From Stentor coeruleus (Eukaryota > Ciliophora > Heterotrichea > Heterotrichida > Stentoridae): a stretch of 64,000 bases of DNA. Made by a program: the position numbers and the translations under genes. Below are positions 19,476 through 29,692 of this stretch, one piece after another (the first letter of the stretch is position 1; every line of letters begins with the position of its first letter). Under the pieces are notes generated by a model. That model had not been told where the DNA came from. It saw only the letters and a program-made list of their open reading frames with translations, and searched no databases. The stretch lies in NCBI GenBank assembly GCA_001970955.1, contig MPUH01000166.1:27664-91663 (forward strand). The letters run 5' to 3'.

Positions 19476-20153
19476 ATGGGATGCTTCACTTCACGCAATG
19501 ATATCACCCCTGAAGAAACTGCAGTCATGGATTTTGAAAGCCTCTTAGGATACTCCGACCTCTCTCCTTCCCATCTGGACAAAATCCATAGAAAATACTC
19601 TTACAATGGGAAAATCTCAGAAAATCAATGGAAAGATATATGTGATACTCTCAAATTAGCCCCAAGTAAAATTGAAGCAAGCCAACATATAAATAATTAC
19701 TATGACAAATATCGATCTGGAGAAAATGCTTTTGCCCTAAATGAATTACTTGTATTAGGAATATTATTAAGTAAAGGTAAACCAGGGGAAAAAGCGAAGC
19801 TTTTGTTTGAAGTTTATGATGAAAAAGGTTTAGGTGAGTTAGATTTAAGTCAAATCCATGATCTTTTATCGGTTATGGTAAAAATTGCTATTGAATTAAA
19901 TCCTCAGGTTGTAGTTAAAGATGGGGTTAATGGTGTTAGTATACAAGATTTGACAAAATATTTTGAAAAGTTGAATAAAGGAAAAGGAGTGGCGATTGGG
20001 ATGGCTGAAATGGAGATTTTGAATAAGAATGGGAGTGTGAAAAGTACGGAGTTTGTTAAAATGCTAAATGGGAAGATGAGCTATTTTGTGTCTCCGCATG
20101 GGATTAGGAAGTATGTGAAGATGCAGATGCCGGCTAGGTCGAAGACATTATAA
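19476..20153 (+). CDS. EF-hand-like protein with N-terminal acylation motif, 225 aa
   Basis: Begins MGCFTSR: Gly2 and Cys3 fit N-myristoylation plus palmitoylation. The body resembles the NCS/calcineurin-B fold: paired helices, with a clear EF-hand frame LFEVYDEKGLGELDLSQIHD at about residues 109-128. The loop keeps D1, G6 and hydrophobic position 8 but lacks a standard Glu at position 12, so Ca2+ binding is doubtful. A second pair is degenerate. It is likely a membrane-tethered calcium-sensor relative. Confidence 0.7.
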   Translation: MGCFTSRNDITPEETAVMDFESLLGYSDLSPSHLDKIHRKYSYNGKISENQWKDICDTLKLAPSKIEASQHINNYYDKYRSGENAFALNELLVLGILLSKGKPGEKAKLLFEVYDEKGLGELDLSQIHDLLSVMVKIAIELNPQVVVKDGVNGVSIQDLTKYFEKLNKGKGVAIGMAEMEILNKNGSVKSTEFVKMLNGKMSYFVSPHGIRKYVKMQMPARSKTL

Positions 20154-20707
20154 TTGTTGGATTATAAATGCTTAGCTTATTATGATATGATTTAGGTTTT
20201 GTAGAAATGTTATGGGTAGGAAAGTAGCATATACAAGTGATTAAATTAGATTTTTTATTGGTAAAAATGGATTTTGGCTTATAATATTGGTTTTTAGATG
20301 CTTTTAAAAGATCTTGATTTAGACTATCATATAGATTTTAATTTAAACCCATCAAAATTATTTATTTTAGTAAAATATCCTTGTAATTATAATATAAACA
20401 GCTTTCCTTTCTATACATAATTTGATGTAGTTTTCAAATATATTTTGTGGTTTCAACCTCTTATCAACTAAACCAATACATCCCCATTTATTTAAATCCT
20501 AACACAATAAAATAAACTTAAATTTCCCTCTCTAATTTCTATCATATCTCATAAAAAAAAAATTCCACATACAAAGCAAAATTCAAGAAATACTTGAAGG
20601 ACAAAACCCTAACTAAAGCATCATAATAATCATCTAAGAGTACATAAATTACAAAAACTTAAAAAATATCCAAAACTACAATAAATCCTCTATCATTTTT
20701 GATTTTA
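20154..20707. other. Intergenic between convergent genes
   Basis: G+T-rich after the EF-hand-like gene, then A+C-rich next to the 3' end of the minus-strand kelch gene. This is what the strand asymmetry described in the findings predicts. Nothing else was seen. Confidence 0.5.
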
Positions 20708-22165
20708 TTAAGAAAAAGGGGCGAATTTTGTAGTCCTTTTAATGACAATCCTTATTGGGCCATCTTTTTTTTTCAGTTCAAACCCTTCAGCAAGTTCTTG
20801 ATTTGTCTCTAAAGCCCAGACTTCATTTGTCGCAAAACTACTCAAATTCATCCCCCCAAAGCACAAAAGTTTAGTCCCAAGTGAAACACAAGCAACACCC
20901 CAACAACTTATAGGTAGGACTCCAACAATATCAACAATTTCCCAATGAGAATTTGTTATATTAAAAGAAGCAATTTCATCAACATTACTTTGTCCATGTC
21001 CTGAATATAAATCATCATTTCTTCCTCCAACAATAACTATATATTTACCACACATACCCATAGAATGTCCATATCTTGCTATTGGTATCCTTCCTGTACC
21101 TTCAATTTTATTTATTCTTAATAAGTTTTTATCACTTTTTGAATACTTTTTTACAGGTTGGATTATATAAAGGTCGTTTAAAACTTTTCTTTCTCCATTC
21201 ATCCCTCCAAAAATATAGAGGCCACAGTTTTTTCTTGTGTAGTCCTCGTCGTAGATTGCTGGAAGGTTGAAGATTTCATTGTTGTTAATTTTTAGCATAG
21301 CTGGATGGAAAACGCTGCACATGCCAAAGGAATGTCGTGGTCCTGGGCGTACTGTATCTTTTGAAAATTTGGGTGTAAACCATTGCATTGAGTCTAAATT
21401 TACCCCATTTAAATCAGATAGGGTGTTATTATCATTACCTATTCCTCCATATATCATAATCGTACAACCAATTATCGCAGCCCCATGGTTTCTTCTAGGG
21501 TCCGGGAGTCTTCCAATTGGTTTGAAAATTTTCCAATGCAAACTTTGTGTATCAAGTAAATGTAATAATGGTGAACATGTTCTTGTATGTAAAACATCAT
21601 TAAACCCACCTGCTCCTCCATAAACCACTAAGTAATTTTTATATGGTAAAGTCACATGCCCATCTCTTGGTTCAGGTGCTTCCATATCCTTAGTAAAAAC
21701 CACTGTATCCCAATGTAAAGAATCATATTTCAAACATTTAAGCTCATTAAGCCTATCTCCAGACTGTCCTCCAAAAAGGTAAATATCATTACCTAAAGCT
21801 GTTAAAGTAGCACCAACTCGACTTTTTGGAGCATTTCCATATGTCCTTTTAATACTCCAAGAAAATGTTACTGGCTTGGTTTTCTGGACTTTGTTTGGAA
21901 AGTCTGTGTATTCGTTTTGTGAGTGGCTTGAGTATTTCTGGACAAGAACATCCATAAAGCCTATTGAAGGGTTAGAATTGAGTTCATCATGTTTTTCAGT
22001 CAAAGTTATGAGGTTTTTCGATGACAATTCAAAGTTCTGGACTAGGTTACGGGGTGGTGATAAGCGGGTTGTAGGACCGATTCTCATAGATGTAGGGATT
22101 TTAGGGAGCTTAGGAAGTTTTATATCCCTCTGTGATTGAGACCTATGTTTATTAGTTAACATCAT
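20708..22165 (-). CDS. Kelch-repeat protein, 485 aa
   Basis: At least five kelch repeats run through residues about 85-460, each with a Gly-Gly pair (YLFGGQSGD, VVYGGAGG, MIYGGIGND, YIFGGMNGE, VIVGGRND, LCFGGMN) followed by a Trp about 15-20 residues on. They should form a beta-propeller for protein interaction. No BTB, RING or other partner domain is present. The frame is open further upstream to a TTG at 22186, but the first ATGs are at 22165 and 22162, so I start at 22165. The MOZART1-like relic ends only two bases before this ATG. Confidence 0.85.
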   Translation of the reverse strand: MMLTNKHRSQSQRDIKLPKLPKIPTSMRIGPTTRLSPPRNLVQNFELSSKNLITLTEKHDELNSNPSIGFMDVLVQKYSSHSQNEYTDFPNKVQKTKPVTFSWSIKRTYGNAPKSRVGATLTALGNDIYLFGGQSGDRLNELKCLKYDSLHWDTVVFTKDMEAPEPRDGHVTLPYKNYLVVYGGAGGFNDVLHTRTCSPLLHLLDTQSLHWKIFKPIGRLPDPRRNHGAAIIGCTIMIYGGIGNDNNTLSDLNGVNLDSMQWFTPKFSKDTVRPGPRHSFGMCSVFHPAMLKINNNEIFNLPAIYDEDYTRKNCGLYIFGGMNGERKVLNDLYIIQPVKKYSKSDKNLLRINKIEGTGRIPIARYGHSMGMCGKYIVIVGGRNDDLYSGHGQSNVDEIASFNITNSHWEIVDIVGVLPISCWGVACVSLGTKLLCFGGMNLSSFATNEVWALETNQELAEGFELKKKDGPIRIVIKRTTKFAPFS

Positions 22166-22167
22166 TT

Positions 22168-22374
22168 TTATGCTAAAAAAAAACAAGACTTAGATTCTGA
22201 GAGATTGAGTACGGCAACTTCACGTTTTAGTTCCTTGACTATAACGGTTAAAGCTTCAGGGTTGACTTTGTTTTTACAGAAAGATTGTAATAATGAAAGA
22301 TTTTTATGTCGAAACTAGTATTTAAGATCTGAGAAATTTTATAAAGGATTTCTTAGGTTTCTTCCTATTTGGAT
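22168..22374 (-). pseudogene. MOZART1 (MZT1)-like gene relic
   Basis: On the minus strand, a segment reading EILYKISQILNTSFDIK is followed, one base out of frame, by NLSLLQSFCKNKVNPEAL and VIVKELKREV. Together these match the whole MOZART1 core (EIS.ILNTGLD...LS...C..GINPEAL..VIKELRK), the small gamma-tubulin-complex recruiting factor. Defects: one missing A in the A-run at 22301-22305, in-frame TAA at 22354-22356, in-frame TAG at 22366-22368, and no in-frame ATG. The reading ends at TAA 22168-22170, directly before the kelch ATG. Homology is clear; that it is dead, rather than mis-sequenced, rests on the two extra stops. Confidence 0.7.
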
Positions 22375-23313
22375 GTTTTATATTTTTTATATGGAACTTG
22401 CCTTTATGATATTTTTTAGATTGAAAATTTATGTTAGGCTTAAGATAAAAAAAATAGGATGTGCATTTTTAAGATTAAGGTTTTGTATAGGAAAATTAAA
22501 TGAAATAAGAGTATTGAAGTTGTGAGATATGAGAAAGGATTTGGGATTTACAGTTTTTTAATGACTAGGGATTGTTTATTGGAATGATAATGTGAATAAT
22601 AGTGATTTGGCTATTTATTTTATGGTGTATATATCGGTGTTTATATTGGGAGAATGCTATATTAGTATTTCCTGTTTATTTTTGATATATATATAGCCAA
22701 TAATATTATTTAATGTTGATTCATAGACAAATTGTAGACTCTTTGCCATTTAGAACTAGCTAAAAATCTGCTTTATATGAAAACTTGAATTTAAACTAAA
22801 ATACTGCATGTATTATTTTATATTCTAAACTCAACCACAGCAACTTATCCCACTTAAACTAGTCTCTTTGATAAAACTTCCATATATTAAATCAGCAAAA
22901 AAGCAGAAACTCATCCATTTCGCATTGACTGCAAAAGGAGCTGATAAAGATAATTATTACTAGCAAGTATGTAGACATATAATCCTTTACTAAACCACTT
23001 ACTAAAACTCAGTTGTTATACAAAACACTAACTCCAAAGTATATTTTTTGATATTTAAAGACCTGAAACATTAGTAAACATATAAAAAATACTACAAAAA
23101 AAAAAGCCAAAACTAAAAAACCCTTATCCTCCAATACAAAATGAAATCAAAAAACTTTTTTTATACATAAAAATCTCAACCAACACCAAAACTCGAAAAA
23201 TCCTAGCAATCATCAGTAAATCCCTCAAAAAAGTAAAAATCAACAAATCATTTTTCCTCATATTTCATATAAAAGTCGATATAATCTAAATTTTATCTGT
23301 ATATAATATATAA
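22375..23313. other. Intergenic, divergent promoter region
   Basis: Lies between the MZT1/kelch block (minus) and the ULK-like kinase (plus). The left half is G+T-rich and the right half A+C-rich on the + strand, i.e. A+C-rich upstream of both genes in their own sense. No gene was recognised. Confidence 0.5.
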
Positions 23314-24603
23314 ATGTCATCAGGTCAGAAGAGAATTGGTGATTACACCTTAATAAGCAAAGTAGGCAAAGGAGGCCAAGCCTCAGTCTGGAAAGCTTTA
23401 TCTCCTGACGGGACAGAAGTTGCAATAAAGAAAATGCCAATTTCAGGAGGTATAGAAAACTCTAAATCCTATGAACGAGAAGTAGCTATAAGAAATCTTG
23501 TCCAACATGAGTATCTAATAAAATGTTTATCTAGTTTTCAAGACAACAATCATTATTACTTTGTATATGAACTCTGTCCAACAGACATGCTACAATTTCT
23601 AGAAAGCCAGCCAAGCAAGCGTTTTCCTGAATCTTCAGTAAGGAGATGGGCTTATCAGCTAACTCAAGTAATGACCAAACTTAATAGTCTTAATATAATC
23701 CACAGAGACCTTAAACCAGAAAATATTATGTTAAAAGAACAATCATTAAACTCAGATATAAGACTGACTGATTTTGGATTAGCAAAACAAGGATTATCAA
23801 CACTATCTTTTGTAGGAACTTTAGAATACGCATCTCCTGAAATTAAAAACTGTCAAAATTACTCTTGGAATACAGATGTATGGAGTTTAGGGGTTATCGT
23901 TTTTGCTTCTTTATTTGGTAAACTACCAATACTTGAAGGAAACCGGGTATTATATCCTCATGGAATAAATGTATCAGATCAAGCTAAGAGTTTTATTGAA
24001 AATTGTATGATTTTAGACTATAAAGTAAGGGTTAATTTTAAAGATCTTTTGAACCATGAGTTTATTTCTGATTTAAAAACCCAGGAAATCCCTTTTCAGG
24101 AAAGTCCTCATCAAGATGTGTTTTCAAGGATTTCTGCTAGATTGGATGAGTCTTTAGAGCCTGAATTAGTTAATCGTCCTCCTAAAGTTAGGAATTCACA
24201 AGAGACTCAAGATTATGTTATGAAGCTTTTTAGTCTTAGTGATGGGCTTATATCGTTACTTAATCAAAATGCTGATATGGAATTTTTGAAGTATTATGCG
24301 GCTAAGTACTTTTCAGAGAAATTCTCGAATATTTTGAATGAACTTATGATAAATGAAGCTTTTCTTGGCTTGCAACCTGAGTTTTTTGATGAGTATTTTA
24401 CCCAGAGTGAATCGGTTTGTATGATTTGCACTCAGTTAGAACTGAAATATGGGAATAATAATATTGATGATATGATTGCTTATTATTTACAATGCAATGA
24501 ACTGATTAATAGTAGAAGGGATAATTTGCCTGAACCTTTTTTGAAGGTTTTGATGAAGGTTAGTGGGAGGTTTAAGAAAAGTTTAGGGAATATAGATTTT
24601 TAA
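23314..24603 (+). CDS. ULK/ATG1-like Ser/Thr protein kinase, 429 aa
   Basis: The kinase domain spans about residues 10-262. It has the glycine loop GKGGQASV, Lys39 in VAIKK, catalytic HRDLKPEN with Asp132, DFG Asp153 and GTLEYASPE in place of APE. All catalytic residues are present, so activity is expected. The subfamily look (short loop, FVYELCP hinge, LNIIHRDLKPENIML) is that of ULK/ATG1/fused kinases, a group expanded in ciliates. The C-terminal 165 residues are helical and could be a regulatory tail; no EAT domain can be proved by eye. Autophagy versus ciliary (fused/ULK4-like) function is open. Confidence 0.85.
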   Translation: MSSGQKRIGDYTLISKVGKGGQASVWKALSPDGTEVAIKKMPISGGIENSKSYEREVAIRNLVQHEYLIKCLSSFQDNNHYYFVYELCPTDMLQFLESQPSKRFPESSVRRWAYQLTQVMTKLNSLNIIHRDLKPENIMLKEQSLNSDIRLTDFGLAKQGLSTLSFVGTLEYASPEIKNCQNYSWNTDVWSLGVIVFASLFGKLPILEGNRVLYPHGINVSDQAKSFIENCMILDYKVRVNFKDLLNHEFISDLKTQEIPFQESPHQDVFSRISARLDESLEPELVNRPPKVRNSQETQDYVMKLFSLSDGLISLLNQNADMEFLKYYAAKYFSEKFSNILNELMINEAFLGLQPEFFDEYFTQSESVCMICTQLELKYGNNNIDDMIAYYLQCNELINSRRDNLPEPFLKVLMKVSGRFKKSLGNIDF

Positions 24604-25385
24604 TAGAGATAGATTTTATTTGTAGGATTTTTTGCCTTTGAGGAGGAGGGGTTTTGAGGGGGTTTTAGATTGGCAGATTTTGTTGTGGTTAAGGATTTTA
24701 TATATGGTTTAGATTATTTTTGAAAAAATTTAACACAAATGTGGGATTCTAGTTTGAGTTTTAATGAAGGTTGATTATAATTTTATATAATCAATGACAA
24801 ATATAAAAATTACAAATTCTTAATTTACTGTGTTACAATGTTTGACAGATTATGCCGAAAATATGCAATTTTTAATCTTACTCTCTTTTAAATAAAATGT
24901 CATTTTGCCTATAAAAAATCTTTAGTCTTCACTAAGCTTCGTAAATTATAAAACAATCCAAGCAATTTGATATAAAAATTAAGCAACTAATTCTATAAAC
25001 CTTATTTACAAGTTAAATATTCTCATAAAACGTATTGATAAAAAAAAACTAATTACTTATAAAATAATCTTAGCTCAACACAAATACTACTTCTCTAAAC
25101 CATAAATACTAAAATAACACATCATCCCTAATCTACTCCAACAAATACCCAAAAAAAAAATCTAATAAACCCTAAAAAACGGGCAAAAGCACTCCCTTAA
25201 AAATGAAAAATTCCAAAAAACGCATTTCAAACTTCTTCCACCTCAAAAAACTCACTATTTCTAACTAAAACCTTCCACTTTAATCCTCTAAACCAAAATA
25301 GTCTTTTTTTATCTCTAAAATAATCAAAATTTATATTTTATAATCAAAAAACCATTTAAAAATAGTTAATAATAGTAAAAACATA
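24604..25385. other. Intergenic
   Basis: G+T-rich for about 180 bases after the kinase, then strongly A+C-rich up to the copine start, including an AAACCCTAA motif near 25168. No gene was seen. Confidence 0.5.
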
Positions 25386-27329
25386 ATGGGCAGTGCAATG
25401 TGTGGCAAAAAAATACAAAATGAAGCCGAGCTGCCAACACCCAGTTCAAGGCTTATAACCCCTATTCCCCCTGAAAACCCTGAACCAATATTGTTTTTTG
25501 ATAAAAAATCAGAACATGAAATGCTGACCCTTGTAGAAATCTCAATAAAATGTTCAGGTCTTATAACAGAAAACAGGTTTCAGCTTTTAAACCCTGTCGT
25601 GCATGTTCTTGTCGAAGAAAACGGGGAGTTTGTTAAGCGAGCTGATACAGAGACGCTGTTTAAAACACTTAATCCTGTGTTTAGTACAAAAGTAAAATTT
25701 GTATACAGCCTCGGCCTTGCATCTAAACTTAAATTCGAAGTCTATGATTATCAAGTCAAGTCTAAAACCAAAGAACATATCGGTAGTTGTATATTCTCCC
25801 TACATGAAATATCAGTAAAAACCTCTCTAGTCAGTAAAGAACTTTATCACAATGGTAAAAAAGTTGGATATTTCGGTCTTATAGCCAAAGAACTAAACAT
25901 GCTCTACGACACAATCACAATGCAATGGGAATTTATCCCAGATTCCCTTCAAGGCTATTGTATTTTACGTCTAGCTCGTGATGATCTCGACTCTTCCTTT
26001 ATTATTTTCCAAACCGAAGCTCGAGAAACTCCATATAGTATTTTCTAAATAGAATGGGAAGAGTTTACAATTTCTGTCAATCGTTTATGTAAAGGTGATG
26101 AAATTAAAGATATAACAGTTGAAGTTGTACGTTTAGAAGGCTTTGAAGAAGTTATTTTCACAAACCGTTTCAATTTACAAACTTTAAAATCATCAAATGG
26201 GTATATATGTGAGTCAACAAGTTACCCAGGTAAACTAGGTTTATCAAAATTCAATTATGTCCAAAAACCTTCTTTTCTTCAATATATACATTCAGGATAT
26301 GAAATATCAACAATATATGCAATAGATTTCTCATGTAGTCAGGGTCATGATTCAAAACTAGAGAATAATCAATATATGAAAACTTTGACTGAAATCCAAA
26401 GCGCTTTGCAGTATTACACTTTAGACCCTTTGTTTTTAGTTTTTGGTATAGGTGGGTTGTTTACTAATATGAATAAAGTGTCGAATTTCTTTGCTATTAC
26501 AGGGAATATTTTCCAACCTGGGGTACTTAATGTGAATATGGCATTAGATTATTATAGATCAACTAGTCTTAATGTTATCCCAGCTAATGTGCCAAGACAT
26601 TCAGAACTTATAAGGAATATATACAAACAGATTAAATTCGAAATTAAAGAAGCTCATAGGTATTATATGCTAACTATTTTATGTGGAGAAGATACAATTG
26701 ACCCGTCTGAATTAAAAACGGCTTTAGAATGTTTGATTGAATACCCAGTAACTATAATTTTCATAGGGATTCTAACTGAAAGTCGTAGTTATGATAACCT
26801 TCAACAACTTGCTTTAGAAATATCCTCATCAGCACGAAGGGAATTCGTGATTTTCGCCCCTTATAATGAATATATGAAATCACTTAATGACCTTTCTAAA
26901 CACCTTTTAAATTATTGCCTTACACACAATTTCCCATTAAAAATCAGACCACCTGGGCCTAGAAGTGTAAGAAGTAATACTGTTAGTAATAAAATCCTTG
27001 TTGAAAGGATTAAAATAAGAAACTCTTATTATTTAAAATGCAAACAAGAATTCACTGAGCATTTGTTTAAAATCGGTTTAAGTAAAGAAAAAGTTGAAGA
27101 AATCACACAGAAAGGAGTACCGTATTTTTTTGAAGACTCTGATATATCATCACCTTTAGATTTACCACCTTTTAGGTCTAAGACTATGGTTGTGAAGAGT
27201 AAACCTTCGAATTTTTCATGTGCCAGTTGCAAAAAAGTTGTCGCGAGGTTTGCGAAATCACCTTGTGGATGTGAAAATGTTTGTAATGCTTGTGTGGGAA
27301 ATTATAAGTGTTTACAGTGTGGGAGTTAG
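25386..27329 (+). CDS. Copine with C-terminal RING finger, 642 aa, one 15-nt intron
   Basis: Exons 25386-26037 and 26053-27329. The intron gtattttctaaatag contains a stop, and its removal gives PYKWEEFTISVNRL across the join. Domains: N terminus MGSAMCG (possible myristoylation and palmitoylation), first C2 domain about residues 50-175, second C2 about 190-320, copine vWA domain about 340-545 (GIGGLFTN, then VTIIFIGILTE), and a compact C-terminal RING starting CASCKK and ending C-L-Q-C. The vWA-RING end resembles plant RGLG ligases, while the C2-C2-vWA front resembles copine/BONZAI. The arrangement suggests a Ca2+-responsive membrane-bound E3 ligase. The metal site in the vWA domain is not obviously intact. 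Confidence 0.85.
26038..26052 (+). other. 15-nt intron
   Basis: Sequence gtattttctaaatag, phase 1. Without removal the copine is cut inside the second C2 domain. Confidence 0.95.
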
Positions 27330-27628
27330 GTAGTAAGAGTGAGGATTAAAATGTTTGTAATGCTTGTGTGGGAAATTATAAGTGTTTACAGTGTGGGAGT
27401 TAGGTAGTAAGAGTGAGGATTAAGGTAATTTATATAATTTTTATGAGGTTTTTTGGGTTATTTTTATGATAAGAATAGGGTAAAAATTTTTTTTCAAGAG
27501 AAAATCGTGATTTTGAGTTATAAAAAGNAAGGTAATTTATATAATTTTTATGAGGTTTTTTGGGTTATTTTTATGATAAGAATAGGGTAAAATTTTCAAG
27601 AGAAAATCGTGATTTTAAGTTATAAAAA
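27274..27628. repeat. Nested assembly duplications over the copine 3' end
   Basis: An exact 74-base tandem duplication (27274-27347 and 27348-27421) repeats the last codons, stop and 3' flank of the copine without an N. It is followed by a second duplication of about 100 bases (27422-27527 and 27529 to about 27628) around the N at 27528, with small homopolymer differences between copies. The first intact stop gives the gene end. The later copies are probably artificial. Confidence 0.75.
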
Positions 27629-27696
27629 ATATTAGAATATATTAATTATACGAATTTTATAAACAAACTATTCTATGATTATCTATATATCTAACT

Positions 27697-28674
27697 CTAT
27701 TCAAATCTATTGTAATAAAACCCACTCAAATTCTTAAAAGCTTTTGGGCTGCCCATAAAACTCACAGATTTTTGTTGTTTTTTTACAATAGCATTCCCTG
27801 GTTCTAAAAATCTTAAACATGGCGAACTGATGTTTTTAACAGACAAATTCTTCCAATCAACATCACTAAGCCAAGGATGATTAATCAATTCTTTTATCCC
27901 TTCACACCCAAGTCTCTTAGAAGAATTCTTAATAAGCATTTTCATGACAAAATCTACTGCATCATTACTGTAATTATATGGATTTCTAACAACCAGTTTT
28001 TCATTAATATAACTTCCCATCAAATCATCCCTAGTATTCCCACTAAAAGGTCTTCTACCTTCCATAATCTCAAACATTATGACCCCAAGTGAGAAATAAT
28101 CTGATGTCAAATTATAAGGCTGCCCATACAAAACCTCAGGAGCTAAATACCATATCGTCCCAGATTTGCTTATTTTCATCCTTGATGATAGTTTTTGTGA
28201 TATGCCAAAATCAGTCAGACATAAAAAACCTTTTGAATCAAAGACAAAATTCTCAGGTTTAACATCATGATGGATAATCCCTTTGCTGTGTAAACTAGTA
28301 AAAGCTTGGATTGCACATGAAATTATGAATTTACATGATTTTTCTTCAATTATTGGATTTTTTTTCATAAAATATCGAAGATCACCTAATTCTAGAAAGT
28401 CCATTACTAGGAAAAGACTTGTGGATGTTTGAAATGCGTAATATAAGTTTGCTATAAATGGACTGTATATTTGTGGAAGGATATTTCGTTCACTTTGGTC
28501 TAGAAATTCCCCTGTGTTGTTTATCATTTTTTGTTTTGGGATTTCTTTTATCGCGTAAATTTTTTTTGATCGGTTGTGAATTGATTTGTAGACTGAGCCA
28601 AATTTACCCTCGCCGAGGAGATTCAGTAATGTGAAGTTATCGAGCGATACTGTATTGGAGTGTATTGCACCCAT
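27697..28674 (-). CDS. AGC-like Ser/Thr protein kinase with HHD catalytic loop, 325 aa
   Basis: The kinase domain fills residues about 14-270. It has GEGKFGSV, Lys43 in YAIKE, IIHHDVKPEN with Asp137, DFG Asp155 and GTIWYLAPE. The Arg of HRD is replaced by His136, so control by activation-loop phosphorylation may be unusual. Catalytic Lys, Asp and DFG are retained. N terminus MGAIHS has Gly2 and Ser6, fitting N-myristoylation, as in YANK/STK32 kinases, which the domain also resembles. A short C-terminal tail follows. The gene converges on the copine gene. Confidence 0.8.
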   Translation of the reverse strand: MGAIHSNTVSLDNFTLLNLLGEGKFGSVYKSIHNRSKKIYAIKEIPKQKMINNTGEFLDQSERNILPQIYSPFIANLYYAFQTSTSLFLVMDFLELGDLRYFMKKNPIIEEKSCKFIISCAIQAFTSLHSKGIIHHDVKPENFVFDSKGFLCLTDFGISQKLSSRMKISKSGTIWYLAPEVLYGQPYNLTSDYFSLGVIMFEIMEGRRPFSGNTRDDLMGSYINEKLVVRNPYNYSNDAVDFVMKMLIKNSSKRLGCEGIKELINHPWLSDVDWKNLSVKNISSPCLRFLEPGNAIVKKQQKSVSFMGSPKAFKNLSGFYYNRFE

Positions 28675-29692
28675 TTCATATGTTTGTAATGTTTATTAGA
28701 TGGATGAGAATGATTTTGGAAAATGGTGTGAATAGTGGTTAGATTAGAATTGGGAATTATTTGAAAATCGGCAAGTCCGATTGAGAATATCAGGTGAATT
28801 CATAGTGAAATTATCTGTTTTTTTTTATAATCACTCGGCTTTATTGTTTCTTTTTAATTTTTGCTTAGAAATTTTACTATTTTAGGTTTACTGATAATTT
28901 GATTTTTTTTCTGATAGCAGAGGAAAATATTTTTAATGCTTGCAAGGAAATTGTTAAAGGGAAATATAAACAGAAACATGAATTAGAGTAAATATTTCCT
29001 TAAGCAAAAAAATATAAAAGCTCATGATTTGTGTAAAAATAATGTTTATTTATATCAAGTCTTAAATATAATAAATTTCTTATAAGATTTCTGCTCAGTA
29101 AAAAATAAAATATAAACTTTGTAGTCTTTGAAAACAAAATTGTTATTAAATTTGTATATTTTTCATGGTTTAGACTTAGATATAGAATACTTTGTATATA
29201 AAAAACATTTGGCTTATTTAATTAATTTTAGAATTTGTGCAAAAAATGATCAAATCTCTGATATAAGCTTTGCAGTTTTTGAATTTGAAGCACATCTTTG
29301 AATCTTTTGTGCATTACTTAAGTCTTCCATGAAAGCTAAAATATGGTAGATTCTTATATTTCAAAGTTTATTCAAATGTATTAGTCTAAGTTGATAAAAT
29401 ATATTATTTGCCAAAAAAGCAATACCTACTTTTCCCCTGCTAAAAATCACATCTTCTTTCTAAAAAGCCAATTTAATCATAAAACTTACTATATTCCAAA
29501 AAAAAACCTTTCCCATTACATCTTAAATACAAATTTTCATATCAACACACATAAAAAAATCCACAAACTCCTCTCATTAATCCTATAAACTAACCAAAAA
29601 TCCTCAATCCTCATTCCCTTAAACCATATTCCCATCAATACCTTTCCCCATCAAAAACCTCACTTTATCATTATAACATTTAAACTAGACAA
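28675..29692. other. Intergenic
   Basis: G+T-rich next to the kinase start, then AT-rich, then strongly A+C-rich over 29391-29692 (the 3' flank of the minus-strand cyclase fragment). The open frame in 29391-29588 reflects this composition. Nothing else was seen. Confidence 0.5.

Noticed and set aside
22166-22186. Extension of the kelch protein upstream to 22186
   Set aside because: The codon there is TTG; the first ATG is at 22165, and the upstream bases belong to the MOZART1-like relic.
22171-22191. MOZART1-kelch fusion through a 17-nt GTC...TAG intron
   Set aside because: All supported introns start GTA, and the MOZART1 part carries other stops, so a fused functional gene is unlikely.
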